From positions 1 through 59,956 of the forward strand of contig DATGMF010000069.1 of assembly GCA_035293765.1 (NCBI GenBank): a DNA stretch of 59,956 bases. The letters are read 5' to 3'. The DNA comes from DASRHT01 sp035293765 (GTDB lineage Bacteria; Chloroflexota; Ktedonobacteria; Ktedonobacterales; Ktedonobacteraceae). The translations under genes and the position numbers were made by a program. Each line of letters begins with the position of its first letter. Position 1 is the first letter of the stretch. Positions 33,860 through 42,019 of the stretch are shown piece by piece. Under the pieces are notes generated by a model. That model was not told where the DNA came from and ran no database searches. It was given only the letters and a program-made list of their open reading frames with translations.

Positions 33860-34846
33860 ATGATGACTCTTATGCTCTTCTTTCGGAAGCGGTTTATTGC
33901 CTCTCTTACCCTCTCAGTTCTATTTCTCTTTCTATCGTGTATTGGAGTTGGCGTTGCCGGCATACAACCGGCACTCGCGCAAAAGGCTCTTGCCGCTGCA
34001 TCGACCAGTTCACCTGTGCTTTTCGTTCATGGATTTAATAGCAATGCTTCAATACCTGGAGGCTGCAATGGCAGCTCTACGTGGGGAAGCGCAAAAAGCT
34101 ATCTTGCGAGTCATGGGTATACGGGTCAGCTTATCACTATTGGTTTCTACAATGGGGATACCGGCTGCGATGTCAATCTAAAAGATCGGCAAGATAGTCA
34201 TTGCAATAACTACTTTGCAGGCAATACAGGAACTACCAATGAAGATCAGAGCCATATTGCCTGTAATCTGGCCTGGTATATCTGGAACAATTTCACGCAA
34301 AAAGGCCAGAACGTCCAGATTGTTGCACACAGCATGGGAGGGACGATTGTACGCTGGGCCATTTATGCAGTGGGAACAGGAAATAGTTCTCTGCCTCCAT
34401 ATCTGTCTGTAGCGAAAATCGTGACGATGGCATCGCCCCATAATGGGATACCGTGGGGAGGATCAGCGGTCTGCGGTGTCTGCTTACAGCTGGCCGAGTT
34501 GCAGCAAATAGGCTCGTCCTTTCTAGGCACGTTGCAAAATAACGCCCAAAATCCACAGGCGCGTGGTGGAACGCATTGGACGATCATGGGCAGTACCTGT
34601 GAGACCTGGACCAATGGAGGCGTTGACCCTTCGTCAGAAATGGGGATGTCCGCGCAATCGAAAGTTCTTTATCTGTCACCACCTTGCTATCACCACGGTG
34701 ACTACTTGACGGATCAGTCAGATACGAACAATGCACAGGTAGACTTTTGTAATAATGCCTGTTCGGGAGAACCCACCTCCAGCACAGGCTCTTCTACCAC
34801 GTTTCCGCACTCGTTGCACGAGATGTTGATAGCACTTGAAAGCTAG
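33860..34846 (+). CDS. Secreted alpha/beta-hydrolase (lipase/esterase)
   Basis: A 328-residue exported hydrolase. The N-terminus is a signal peptide (FFRKRFIASLTLSVLFLFLSC, cleavage probably after ALAQKALAA). The mature part has VLFVHGFNSN (oxyanion region), the nucleophile elbow IVAHSMGGTIVRWA, and a plausible terminal His in HSLHEML; numerous Cys residues suggest disulfides, consistent with export. Related to class-2 lipase/esterase families. The ATG at 33860 follows AAGGAGGGA. It is upstream of a secreted xylanase gene, so both may degrade plant polymers, but they appear to have separate promoters. Confidence 0.86.
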   Translation: MMTLMLFFRKRFIASLTLSVLFLFLSCIGVGVAGIQPALAQKALAAASTSSPVLFVHGFNSNASIPGGCNGSSTWGSAKSYLASHGYTGQLITIGFYNGDTGCDVNLKDRQDSHCNNYFAGNTGTTNEDQSHIACNLAWYIWNNFTQKGQNVQIVAHSMGGTIVRWAIYAVGTGNSSLPPYLSVAKIVTMASPHNGIPWGGSAVCGVCLQLAELQQIGSSFLGTLQNNAQNPQARGGTHWTIMGSTCETWTNGGVDPSSEMGMSAQSKVLYLSPPCYHHGDYLTDQSDTNNAQVDFCNNACSGEPTSSTGSSTTFPHSLHEMLIALES

Positions 34847-35020
34847 CGACGCTCCACGGTGGCTGAAGCCGCGGGGTTTCTTATAGCACTTTCACATAAT
34901 CGACGTGCTAAGCTGGTGTCGCGTAGTTACGACTCGCTGAACAGGCTGGACGGGGAGCGGATGACCCGCAAGGGCATCCGTTACCCTCCTTCAGAGGCGG
35001 ACTTGCGCTTTTTAGCGTAT
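34847..35020 (+). other. Structured non-coding segment, possible IS200/IS605-like remnant
   Basis: Just past the esterase stop comes GGTGGCTGAAGCCGCGGGG followed by TTTCTTA, resembling the right end of IS200/IS605-type elements. The next 130 bases hold hairpins GTCG/CGAC (34918-34933) and CGGATG/CATCCG (34958-34980). No transposase is present. The identification is from resemblance only. Confidence 0.35.
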
Positions 35021-35181
35021 GCGGTTCGCCTTTTATGAAATATGCTTTTGTCCCGTAATCCTCATGTTGTTTCCTGGTTGCCCCGGTTGCAAGTGCAGCA
35101 GAAAGTTTCTCCACCACATCCCTCTGCATCGTCGGAAGAAGCGGAGCAACATTCTGTCCACAGGGTGTCTAGTGAGTGTCA

Positions 35182-35284
35182 TTGTATGTCAAAGCAAGAT
35201 TGGCTATACTACTGACAAACCCGTCCATCCCGTACTGTATACATTCTTACCTGTATTTGTAAACGTTACCGGAAACGATTACGG
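35182..35284 (+). promoter_or_regulatory. Xylanase promoter and tandem LacI-type operators
   Basis: TTGTAT (35182-35187), 17-bp spacer and TATACT (35205-35210) form a promoter. Downstream, TGTAAACGTTACCG (35258-35271) and CGGAAACGATTACG (35270-35283) are two LacI/cre-like sites with central CG, 12 bp apart. The remaining leader to 35472 shows nothing else clear. Confidence 0.55.
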
Positions 35285-35472
35285 TCTTCTTAGCGTGACC
35301 CCAGGACCTGTAGGAGTCCCAAAACTCCTCGCGGTGCCAGGGAAAGTTTGCACAAGCCAACGTAAAAACATCGCATCCAGCAAAAGAGGTTGTTGGGAAG
35401 CAAAGGAGCCTCACGGTTTATCTCCTGCTCACATAGCAGTATTTTTGACATATGAAAGAAAGGAAAACACGG

Positions 35473-36933
35473 ATGTTTCGTCATCTGGGGCGAAAAAAGC
35501 TTTTCGCCGTGCTGCTGGCACTCTGTCTTCTATCGTTGTGTATGAGCACCGTGCTGCTCCGTTCAGTGAGAGCCGCCTCTACGCTGGCGCAGGCGGGAGC
35601 GCAAAGCGGCAGGACCATTGGCGTAGCCGTCGAAGCTAATCTACTGGGTAACAACCCCTATACGACGATTGCCCAGACCCAGTTCGATGGGGTGACTCCT
35701 GGCAATGAGATGAAGTGGCAAACCACCGAGCCTTCGCAGGGCGTCTTTAACTTTGGGCCTGCCGATACCATTGTGAATTTTGCCCAGAGCCATAGCATGA
35801 AGATTCGCGGCCATACCCTCGTCTGGCACAGTCAACTCGCCAGTTGGGTCAACAACATTACCACCAGTAGCGCTCTACTCGCGGCCATGAACAATCACAT
35901 TACGACCGAAGTGACCCATTTCAAGGGCAATATCTGGTACTGGGATGTGGTCAATGAAGCTTTCAACGAAGATGGGACCCGCCGTAGCGATGTGTTCCAG
36001 AATGTGATTGGTAACTCCTATATCGAAGACGCCTTCCAGACAGCTCGCGCTGCCGATCCCAACGCTAAGCTCTGTTACAATGACTTCAATATTGAGGACA
36101 TGAACAGCGCCAAATCCCAGGCGGTTTTTGCGATGGTCTCCGATTTCAAGACGCGTGGGGTCCCCATCGACTGTGTGGGCTTCCAGTCACACTTTATCGT
36201 CGGGCAGGTGCCAGCCGATTTCCAGGCTACCTTGCAGAAATTCGCGAATCTGGGCATTGACGTGCAGATCACCGAACTGGACGACCGCATGCCCACGCCC
36301 GCCAGCAGCGCGAATCTGAATCAGCAGGCTGTCGATTACGCCAATGTTGCCAAAGATTGCCTGGCGGTCTCCCGCTGCAATGACATCACCATCTGGGGCG
36401 TCGGAGAGCCAGATTCCTGGGTTCCCGGCACCTTTCCTGGTCAGGGTCAGGCGTTGCTCTATGATCAGAACTATCAGCCTAAGGCTGCCTACACCTCCTT
36501 CCTGAATGCGCTGGGAGGCAACGCGGTCACGCCGACGCCAACCAGTACGCCACCTCCAACCAATACGCCGACGCCGACACCCACCTCGACGCCAACCTCT
36601 GGGGCGAACTGTAGTGTTCATTATGTGATCTCGAACCAGTGGAATACGGGCTTTACCGCCACTGTGAACATCACCAACACGGGGTCCACGGCGATTAACG
36701 GCTGGACTTTAGTATTCAGCTTCCCCAATGGGCAAACGCTGCAGCCGTCCCCCTGGAATGGCAACTTTAGCCAGTCGGGCAGTACGGTGACAATTACCAA
36801 TCTTTCCTATAATGCTGCGATCCCTGCTGGCGGAAGTCTCAGCTCTCCCCCTGGCTTTAATGCCAACTGGAGCGGGACCAATACGCCACCTACCGCTTTT
36901 ACCCTTAACGGCTCGGCCTGTACGATAGCCTGA
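35473..36933 (+). CDS. Secreted endo-1,4-beta-xylanase, GH10 plus CBM2
   Basis: Hydrolyses xylan outside the cell. Order: signal peptide (LGRKKLFAVLLALCLLSLC...VRAAS), GH10 catalytic barrel (about residues 40-340), Thr/Pro linker of TPTP repeats, and a C-terminal CBM2 domain (CSVHYVISNQWNTGFTATVNITN...C) for cellulose/xylan binding. Catalytic residues are seen as WDVVNEAF (acid/base Glu) and VQITELDDR (nucleophile Glu); GVTPGNEMKW and GHTLVWHSQ are GH10 hallmarks. I prefer the ATG at 35473 with AAAGGAA 9 bases upstream; an ATG 7 codons earlier lacks a site. A promoter with LacI-type operators precedes it and a strong hairpin follows. Confidence 0.94.
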   Translation: MFRHLGRKKLFAVLLALCLLSLCMSTVLLRSVRAASTLAQAGAQSGRTIGVAVEANLLGNNPYTTIAQTQFDGVTPGNEMKWQTTEPSQGVFNFGPADTIVNFAQSHSMKIRGHTLVWHSQLASWVNNITTSSALLAAMNNHITTEVTHFKGNIWYWDVVNEAFNEDGTRRSDVFQNVIGNSYIEDAFQTARAADPNAKLCYNDFNIEDMNSAKSQAVFAMVSDFKTRGVPIDCVGFQSHFIVGQVPADFQATLQKFANLGIDVQITELDDRMPTPASSANLNQQAVDYANVAKDCLAVSRCNDITIWGVGEPDSWVPGTFPGQGQALLYDQNYQPKAAYTSFLNALGGNAVTPTPTSTPPPTNTPTPTPTSTPTSGANCSVHYVISNQWNTGFTATVNITNTGSTAINGWTLVFSFPNGQTLQPSPWNGNFSQSGSTVTITNLSYNAAIPAGGSLSSPPGFNANWSGTNTPPTAFTLNGSACTIA

Positions 36934-36942
36934 TCTTTTGAG

Positions 36943-36985
36943 AACAATGATCGCTTGCCTTTTTGGTCGGCAAGCGATCATTGTT
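36943..36985. terminator. Hairpin terminator after xylanase
   Basis: Perfect 17-bp arms (36943-36959 and 36969-36985) with a 9-base loop, 9 bases beyond the stop. There is no U-run, but the stem is very stable. Confidence 0.8.
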
Positions 36986-37214
36986 GGTAGTATCAGAGCC
37001 GAGAATACAAAAACTCCGCATGAGCTTGCTTGTCCTCTTTCTTCCCTCTTTTGTCCCTCAGTAAATTGTATTGGCCGCAAAGCTCTGCCCTTCAGTTTAT
37101 ATTCCTCTGTATCCCTCAGGAATATCTTGTTCGTGTACAAGGATGAAATGAGATAAGAGTGAGAAATTGTCCAGGAGAAAGCCTTCTGGCTCTAATGATA
37201 GAGAGGATATATGT

Positions 37215-37718
37215 ATGAGCCATCATGAGCATGGGAATGATGACGTCAAGCTGCTGAGAGATAAGCTCAAAGGTATTCATATCGCCATGATGACAACACA
37301 AGACCCCGATGGGTCGCTGCACAGTCGTCCAATGGCGACACAGGATATGGAAGATGATGGTGTGCTCTGGTTTTTGACGCAGGGGAGCGCACCTAAAGCT
37401 GGTGCGGTAGAGCGGCACCGGCAGATCAATCTTAGCTACTGCAAACCGGAGGATAACCTGTTTGTCTCCATCTCCGGTAACGCTGAGCTGGTGCATGATC
37501 GCAAAAAAATCAAGGATATGTGGAAGCCTTTTTTCAAAGCCTGGTTCCCTAAGGGCGAGGACGACCCCGACCTGGCTTTGTTAAAAGTACATGTTGAGAA
37601 GGCTGAGTACTGGGATGCTCCATCAGGGAAAATGGGCGCGCTCTACTCCGTGGTTAAAGGGTTGGCAACAGGTGGCAAAGAACCCGGGGGCGAAAATGTC
37701 AAGCTCGATATGAAATAA
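37215..37718 (+). CDS. General-stress pyridoxamine 5'-phosphate oxidase-like protein
   Basis: A 167-residue split-barrel flavin-binding protein of the general stress protein 26 type. Seen: KLLRDKLKGIHIAMMTTQDPDGSLHSRPMATQ at the start, the strand GVLWFLTQGSAPKA, NLSYCKPEDNLFVSISGNAELVHD, and a C-terminal EYWDAPSGKMG, typical for this family. It probably binds FMN or FAD and acts in redox or stress response; the substrate is unknown. The ATG at 37215 follows AGAGGATAT. Followed by an intrinsic terminator. Confidence 0.85.
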   Translation: MSHHEHGNDDVKLLRDKLKGIHIAMMTTQDPDGSLHSRPMATQDMEDDGVLWFLTQGSAPKAGAVERHRQINLSYCKPEDNLFVSISGNAELVHDRKKIKDMWKPFFKAWFPKGEDDPDLALLKVHVEKAEYWDAPSGKMGALYSVVKGLATGGKEPGGENVKLDMK

Positions 37719-37777
37719 ACCGAGCGAAGCGCCTGTCCTACAAAACAACGGCGCTGTTTTGTGCGGGCGCCTTATTC

Positions 37778-37818
37778 GAGCGAGAGGAACGATGGGGATG
37801 TTCCTCTCGCTCTTTTTT
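37778..37818 (+). terminator. Intrinsic terminator after the PNPOx-like gene
   Basis: GAGCGAGAGGAAC and GTTCCTCTCGCTC pair perfectly around a 9-base loop, followed by TTTTTT. A smaller ACAAAACA/TGTTTTGT hairpin precedes it near 37740-37762. Confidence 0.92.
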
Positions 37819-37834
37819 ATGCCCATGTAGCCTC

Positions 37835-37863
37835 TTGACAACCAGGTTTGTCAGGGATAGGAT
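37835..37863 (+). promoter_or_regulatory. Promoter of trpB2 with internal palindrome
   Basis: TTGACA (37835-37840), 17-bp spacer, TAGGAT (37858-37863). TGACAA and TTGTCA (37836-37853) form an inverted repeat over the -35 box and spacer, a possible operator. Confidence 0.65.
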
Positions 37864-37941
37864 GGTGCTATCGAATGGAAAGCACATGCCCTCAATATCG
37901 CGACCTGATTTGTTATTTCAGTTATATGAGAGGAGCGAACA

Positions 37942-39312
37942 GTGCCTGATACGAATCAGACGAAATATCTCCTGACAGAGGATGAGATGCCGCGTGCATG
38001 GTACAATATCATGTCCGATATCCCCAATCCTCCAGCTCCCGTGCTGCATCCCGGCACAAAACAACCTGTGACTCCCGACGATCTGTCTCCGCTATTTCCG
38101 ATGGCGCTCATCATGCAAGAGGTAAGCACCGAGCGTTATATCGATATCCCGGAGCCGATTCGCGATGTCTACCGGCAATGGAGGCCAAGTCCGCTCTTCC
38201 GCGCCCGCCGTCTGGAAAAGGCGCTGGACACGCCCGCTCGCATTTATTACAAATACGAGGGGGTTAGTCCCGCCGGCAGCCATAAGCCTAATACGGCAGT
38301 CGCGCAAGTTTTCTACAATAAGCAGGAAGGCGTCAAGAAGCTTTCCACCGAAACGGGGGCAGGTCAATGGGGGTCCTCGCTGGCAATGGCGGGAGCCTTC
38401 TTCGGCGTAGAGATCGAAGTCTTTATGGTCAAGGTCAGCTATCAGCAGAAGCCCTATCGGCGCAGCCTGATGCAGACCTATGGCGCGACCGTCCATGCCA
38501 GCCCCACCAATCTCACCGATGCCGGACGCAGCATCCTGGCAAAAGATCCCGAGAATATGGGCAGCCTGGGCATTGCCATTAGTGAAGCCGTGGAGGTGGC
38601 CGCTAAAAGCGGTGGCACAACCAAATATTCGCTGGGCAGCGTGCTCAATCATGTGTTGATGCATCAGACGGTGATCGGAGAAGAGGCCCTGCGCCAGATG
38701 GAGAAAGCGGGCGACTATCCTGATATCGTGATTGGCTGTACCGGCGGTGGCAGCAACTTTGCTGGCCTCGCCTTCCCCTTCATCGGCGAAGCTCTGCGCA
38801 ATGGGCGCAAAACGCGCTTCCTGGCAGCCGAGCCAATGTCCTGCCCCAGCCTGACCAAAGGTATTTACACCTACGACTTTGGCGATACCGTGGGCATGAC
38901 TCCGCTGGTGAAGATGCATACGCTCGGCCACGACTTTATGCCGCCGGGCATTCACGCGGGCGGTTTACGCTATCATGGGATGTCCCCCTTGATTTCTCAA
39001 CTGCACGACGAAGGGATCATCGACGCGGAAGCTTATCACCAGAATGGCGTCTTCGAGGCCGCGGTAACCTTTGCTCGCAGCGAGGGCATCGTCCCCGCGC
39101 CAGAGGCGGGCCATGCCGTGCGGGCAGTGGTAAATGAGGCTCTGAAGGCGAAGGAAGCGGGCGAGGAGAAGGTGATCCTGTTCAATCTGAGCGGCCACGG
39201 CTACTTTGATATGGCCGCCTATGACTCCTACTTTGCCGGAAAATTGCAAGATTTCGAGTATCCCGCTGAGGAGGTCGCGGCAGCTCAGCAGAGGTTGCCC
39301 CAGGTCGTCTAA
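37942..39312 (+). CDS. trpB2: TrpB2-type tryptophan synthase beta-like enzyme
   Basis: A 456-residue PLP enzyme of the TrpB2 subgroup. The long N-terminus (MPRAWYNIMSDIPNPPAPVLHPGT) is typical of TrpB2 and absent from TrpB1. PLP Lys is in YEGVSPAGSHKPNTAVAQ; ETGAGQWGSSLAMAGAFFG has Trp in place of the TrpB1 His; phosphate loop IGCTGGGSNFAG; C-terminal LFNLSGHGYFDMAAYD. TrpB2 enzymes convert indole plus serine to tryptophan, or accept phosphoserine, and need no TrpA. The start is GTG at 37942 with GAGAGGAG 7 bases upstream. It is outside the T-box operon with its own promoter, so is regulated separately. Confidence 0.92.
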   Translation: MPDTNQTKYLLTEDEMPRAWYNIMSDIPNPPAPVLHPGTKQPVTPDDLSPLFPMALIMQEVSTERYIDIPEPIRDVYRQWRPSPLFRARRLEKALDTPARIYYKYEGVSPAGSHKPNTAVAQVFYNKQEGVKKLSTETGAGQWGSSLAMAGAFFGVEIEVFMVKVSYQQKPYRRSLMQTYGATVHASPTNLTDAGRSILAKDPENMGSLGIAISEAVEVAAKSGGTTKYSLGSVLNHVLMHQTVIGEEALRQMEKAGDYPDIVIGCTGGGSNFAGLAFPFIGEALRNGRKTRFLAAEPMSCPSLTKGIYTYDFGDTVGMTPLVKMHTLGHDFMPPGIHAGGLRYHGMSPLISQLHDEGIIDAEAYHQNGVFEAAVTFARSEGIVPAPEAGHAVRAVVNEALKAKEAGEEKVILFNLSGHGYFDMAAYDSYFAGKLQDFEYPAEEVAAAQQRLPQVV

Positions 39313-39495
39313 AACTATCTGACAAGAAAGCGAAGATTTATCGTATGGCTTTGAGCGTATGCAGGCTATCTCAGTATAGCCCCCTTCATCTGGGCACGGT
39401 TCCTCGTACCGGCACCGGCCCGGTCGCCCAGGGCCGTACTATGCCCTTTTTCAGGAGCCTGCCTCTTATAACATAGGTCAGGCAACCCTCTAACA

Positions 39496-39537
39496 GGCCG
39501 TGGGCGCTTCTCACCTGATGAACGCCCGCGGCCTTTT
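39496..39537 (+). terminator. Intrinsic terminator after trpB2
   Basis: GGCCGTGGGCG and CGCCCGCGGCC (one mismatch) flank a 16-base loop, followed by TTTTTAT. It lies about 185 bases past the stop. The stretch between shows no gene. Confidence 0.85.
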
Positions 39538-39570
39538 TATGTGTGTCGCTACGCCTTTTATCGCGCTAAG

Positions 39571-39624
39571 AGCGGAGAGGTGTGAAGCGTTCATCAATGA
39601 TGCTTCACACCTCTCCGCTTTTTT
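39571..39624 (+). terminator. Terminator-like hairpin just upstream of the GNAT gene
   Basis: A perfect 18-bp stem (39571-39588 with 39602-39619) with a 13-base loop, then six T. It ends 41 bases before the next start codon, so it is either a second trpB2 terminator or a leader attenuator of the acetyltransferase gene. Confidence 0.85.
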
Positions 39625-39664
39625 CAAAGCCTATTAGTTTAGTATTAAGAAAGGAACATGTTAC

Positions 39665-40645
39665 ATGAATACCCAACCAATCAAACTTCGCCTCGTCGAT
39701 CCTGAGACGGACTTTCCGCGTATAGCAGAGCTGATGAGTATGTTTGAGCCAGAACCAGTTACGGCGGAAGATGTACATCGCTGGCGAGAACAAGCGTCGG
39801 CAGAGCGGATTCATCATCGTATGGCTGCTTTAGATGAGCATGGGAAGCTCATTGGCCTCAATAACGTCATCCGTGATCCCTGGATGACTGCCGGACTTTT
39901 CTGGATTGATATCGTGATTGACCCTTCTATGCATGGGCAAGGCGTTGGTTCACTCCTCTATGCTGACGCGCTGCAATTTGCTCGGCAGCAGCATGCTACA
40001 CGTCTCAAGGCCAATATGCACGATGATCTGCCGGGCTCACTGCGCTTTGCCGAAAGACGTGGCTTTAAGATCGACCGGCACCTCTTTGAGTCAACGCTTG
40101 ACCTCCAGACATTCAATGAGCAACGTTTTGCCGGACTGGTTGAGGAAGTTGAGTCGGGCGGGATTCGTTTCTTCTCTCTGGCCGATCTTGGCAATACGTT
40201 GGAGGCCCAGCGGAAACTCTACGAAATTAATCGCCGTTACGCTCTTGATATCCCCGGGGGTGAACAGGATTTCCCTCCATTTGAGCAGTTCCAGAAAGAC
40301 GTCTTCGCCGCCCCCTGGTATCGCCCTGATGCGCAAATCGTGGCTGCTGATGGAGATCGCTGGATTGGTTTAACAGCAGCGGGGTACTTCCCAACGAACA
40401 ATTATATGTACAATATGATAACCGGCGTCGAGCCAGCATATCGCGGGCGTCACATTGCGCTGGCCCTAAAGCTGCTCGTGATCGAGTGCGCCCGTCGTTA
40501 TGGGGCGGCATACCTGCGTACCAATAACGATGCGGAAAATGCGCCCATGCTTGCAGTCAACCGCAAACTGGGCTACCAATCGCAGCCCGGCAGGTACCTG
40601 CTGGTGCGAGACCTGCCGGGACCTGGTTCACCGCGTCCGCTTTAG
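39665..40645 (+). CDS. Tandem GNAT-domain acetyltransferase
   Basis: A 326-residue protein with two GNAT folds. The N-terminal domain (about 1-150) has DIVIDPSMHGQGVGSLLYADAL, the acetyl-CoA binding R/Q-x-x-G-x-G/A motif in the form HGQGVGS. The C-terminal domain (about 165-320) has TGVEPAYRGRHIALALKLLVIECA, a second such motif, and ends with NxKLGYQ (NRKLGYQSQPGRY), common in GNATs acting on small molecules or peptides. The substrate is unknown. AAAGGAA precedes the ATG. It follows a terminator hairpin by only 41 bases. Confidence 0.86.
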   Translation: MNTQPIKLRLVDPETDFPRIAELMSMFEPEPVTAEDVHRWREQASAERIHHRMAALDEHGKLIGLNNVIRDPWMTAGLFWIDIVIDPSMHGQGVGSLLYADALQFARQQHATRLKANMHDDLPGSLRFAERRGFKIDRHLFESTLDLQTFNEQRFAGLVEEVESGGIRFFSLADLGNTLEAQRKLYEINRRYALDIPGGEQDFPPFEQFQKDVFAAPWYRPDAQIVAADGDRWIGLTAAGYFPTNNYMYNMITGVEPAYRGRHIALALKLLVIECARRYGAAYLRTNNDAENAPMLAVNRKLGYQSQPGRYLLVRDLPGPGSPRPL

Positions 40646-40718
40646 CGCTTGTCTGGCTCAATACGGCGCTGAAGCGGACGTGATGGAATCATGTCGCCAC
40701 GGGAAGCTATAGCATCAT

Positions 40719-41675
40719 CTATATTGCAGTACGCAGTAACTCGACCACAGCAGCGGCGCAGCCCCAGGAGAGCGTCACGCCTGCCCCACCGTGCCCGTAG
40801 TTGTGGAGCAGGAGGCGATCAGGGGCTATGCGTTCTGCCTCAAGACGAATAGTGGAGCGCACCGGGCGTAGCCCACATTGCACGCTCAGGATATCTTGAG
40901 GGTCAATCGCGGCGAACTCCGGCGCGATATTGCCACAGCGCCGGAGGATTGCCTGCGTCTCCGCGGGATCAACCTCCGTGCTCTCGTTATACTCTTCGTA
41001 TGTGCCACCAAGAATGATATCGGATGTGCGGGGAACAATGTATGCCAGCTTATTTATCCCCTCCTCATCTAATAGACCCATACGCGAGCCATTATGTTTA
41101 ATGCGCACCGTCTGGCCTCGCGCTGGATGAAGATCGCGATCCCCTACCAGCTCTCGCGCTCCCAGTCCGCTACAGTTCACCACTATTGCGCTTTGCTCAA
41201 ACGCTTCTGCCAGATTCGAGATAGAGCGTTGCGTAATCTGACCGCCCAGCGCCTGAAATTTCTGCACCAGGTAGTTGAGGAAAACGCGCGTATCAATCAC
41301 GGGAGCGTCGAAAACATAGCCATCTGGATATTCCGCTGGCAACTCTTCTTTGTCAGCGTGGCGGAAGCTCTCCACGGCTGTCACCCACCAGGGGTCTGCG
41401 CTCGGGATGGGTTTAAGCTCCAGAAAGGTTGCCATAAAAACGCCGCACCCCTCGACATGCTGTAGGCGCTTAAACTCCTGGAAGGCAACTTTCCCCCAGG
41501 TCGTGACTTTATCGATGGGATAGGCTTTATAGGGATACCAGATCGCGGCTGCAATGTTTGAAGTTGTGTTGGGGGGCAGCTCCCTGGCCCAGATATACAC
41601 GCTATGCCCCTCTTGTAATAAACTGATTCCGGTAGTGAGGCCAGAAATGCCGCAGCCAATAATGAGAATATTCAT
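40719..41675 (-). CDS. FAD-dependent D-amino-acid oxidase
   Basis: A 318-residue flavoprotein that oxidatively deaminates D-amino acids. FAD-binding GxGxxG at the start (LIIGCGISGLTTGISLLQEGH), then SNIAAAIWYPY, PVIDTRVFLNYL, IVVNCSGLGARELVGD, RGQTVRI, and the C-terminal LLHNYGHGGAGVTLSWGCA, the DAAO signature. No peroxisomal or export signal. I chose the ATG at 41675 with CAGGAGCG upstream. It is divergent from mntH. Physiologically it may recycle cell-wall D-amino acids. Confidence 0.9.
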   Translation of the reverse strand: MNILIIGCGISGLTTGISLLQEGHSVYIWARELPPNTTSNIAAAIWYPYKAYPIDKVTTWGKVAFQEFKRLQHVEGCGVFMATFLELKPIPSADPWWVTAVESFRHADKEELPAEYPDGYVFDAPVIDTRVFLNYLVQKFQALGGQITQRSISNLAEAFEQSAIVVNCSGLGARELVGDRDLHPARGQTVRIKHNGSRMGLLDEEGINKLAYIVPRTSDIILGGTYEEYNESTEVDPAETQAILRRCGNIAPEFAAIDPQDILSVQCGLRPVRSTIRLEAERIAPDRLLLHNYGHGGAGVTLSWGCAAAVVELLRTAI

Positions 41676-41749
41676 CAGTCGCTCCTGCTTAGACAAGCCA
41701 AGATCGAAAAGTAGCGGCCAGAAGGCTCGCATATTTACAGTAAATATAC

Positions 41750-41776
41750 ATTATAACGACATATACAGGTCGTCAA
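41750..41776 (-). promoter_or_regulatory. Possible promoter/operator of the D-amino-acid oxidase gene
   Basis: TTGACG (41776-41771) and TATAAT (41755-41750) on the minus strand have a short 15-bp spacer. ACGAC and GTCGT (41756-41773) form an inverted repeat within it. Confidence 0.4.
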
Positions 41777-41839
41777 CGCAACCACTCGGGTAAATCGGGT
41801 AGATCATGCCAATAGTACTAAATGTAAGCCCCTCCCTAC

Positions 41840-41898
41840 TTGACAGTAACGAATATTATCAATATACTTAATTTAAGAGATCTAAAAAATTTTTTTAG
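41840..41898 (+). promoter_or_regulatory. Promoter of mntH and AT-rich palindrome
   Basis: TTGACA (41840-41845), 17-bp spacer, TATACT (41863-41868) is near consensus. CTAAAAAA and TTTTTTAG (41882-41898, one central base) form a palindrome just downstream, a candidate operator for the convergent MntR-like protein. Confidence 0.7.
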
Positions 41899-42019
41899 GC
41901 TGTTAAAAATAGATGGACCGGCAACCCTCTCGCTGCTTTGCTACAAAAAGCGTGCGTAAGTGGGCACAGGCATGTCGTCCAGAATGGCAAGGAATGTTCG
42001 CAGAAAAGGGGAAGACACG

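Noticed and set aside
35019..35639. Rightward 206-codon frame before the xylanase
   Set aside because: It runs through the promoter and overlaps the xylanase signal peptide in another frame; composition is not protein-like.
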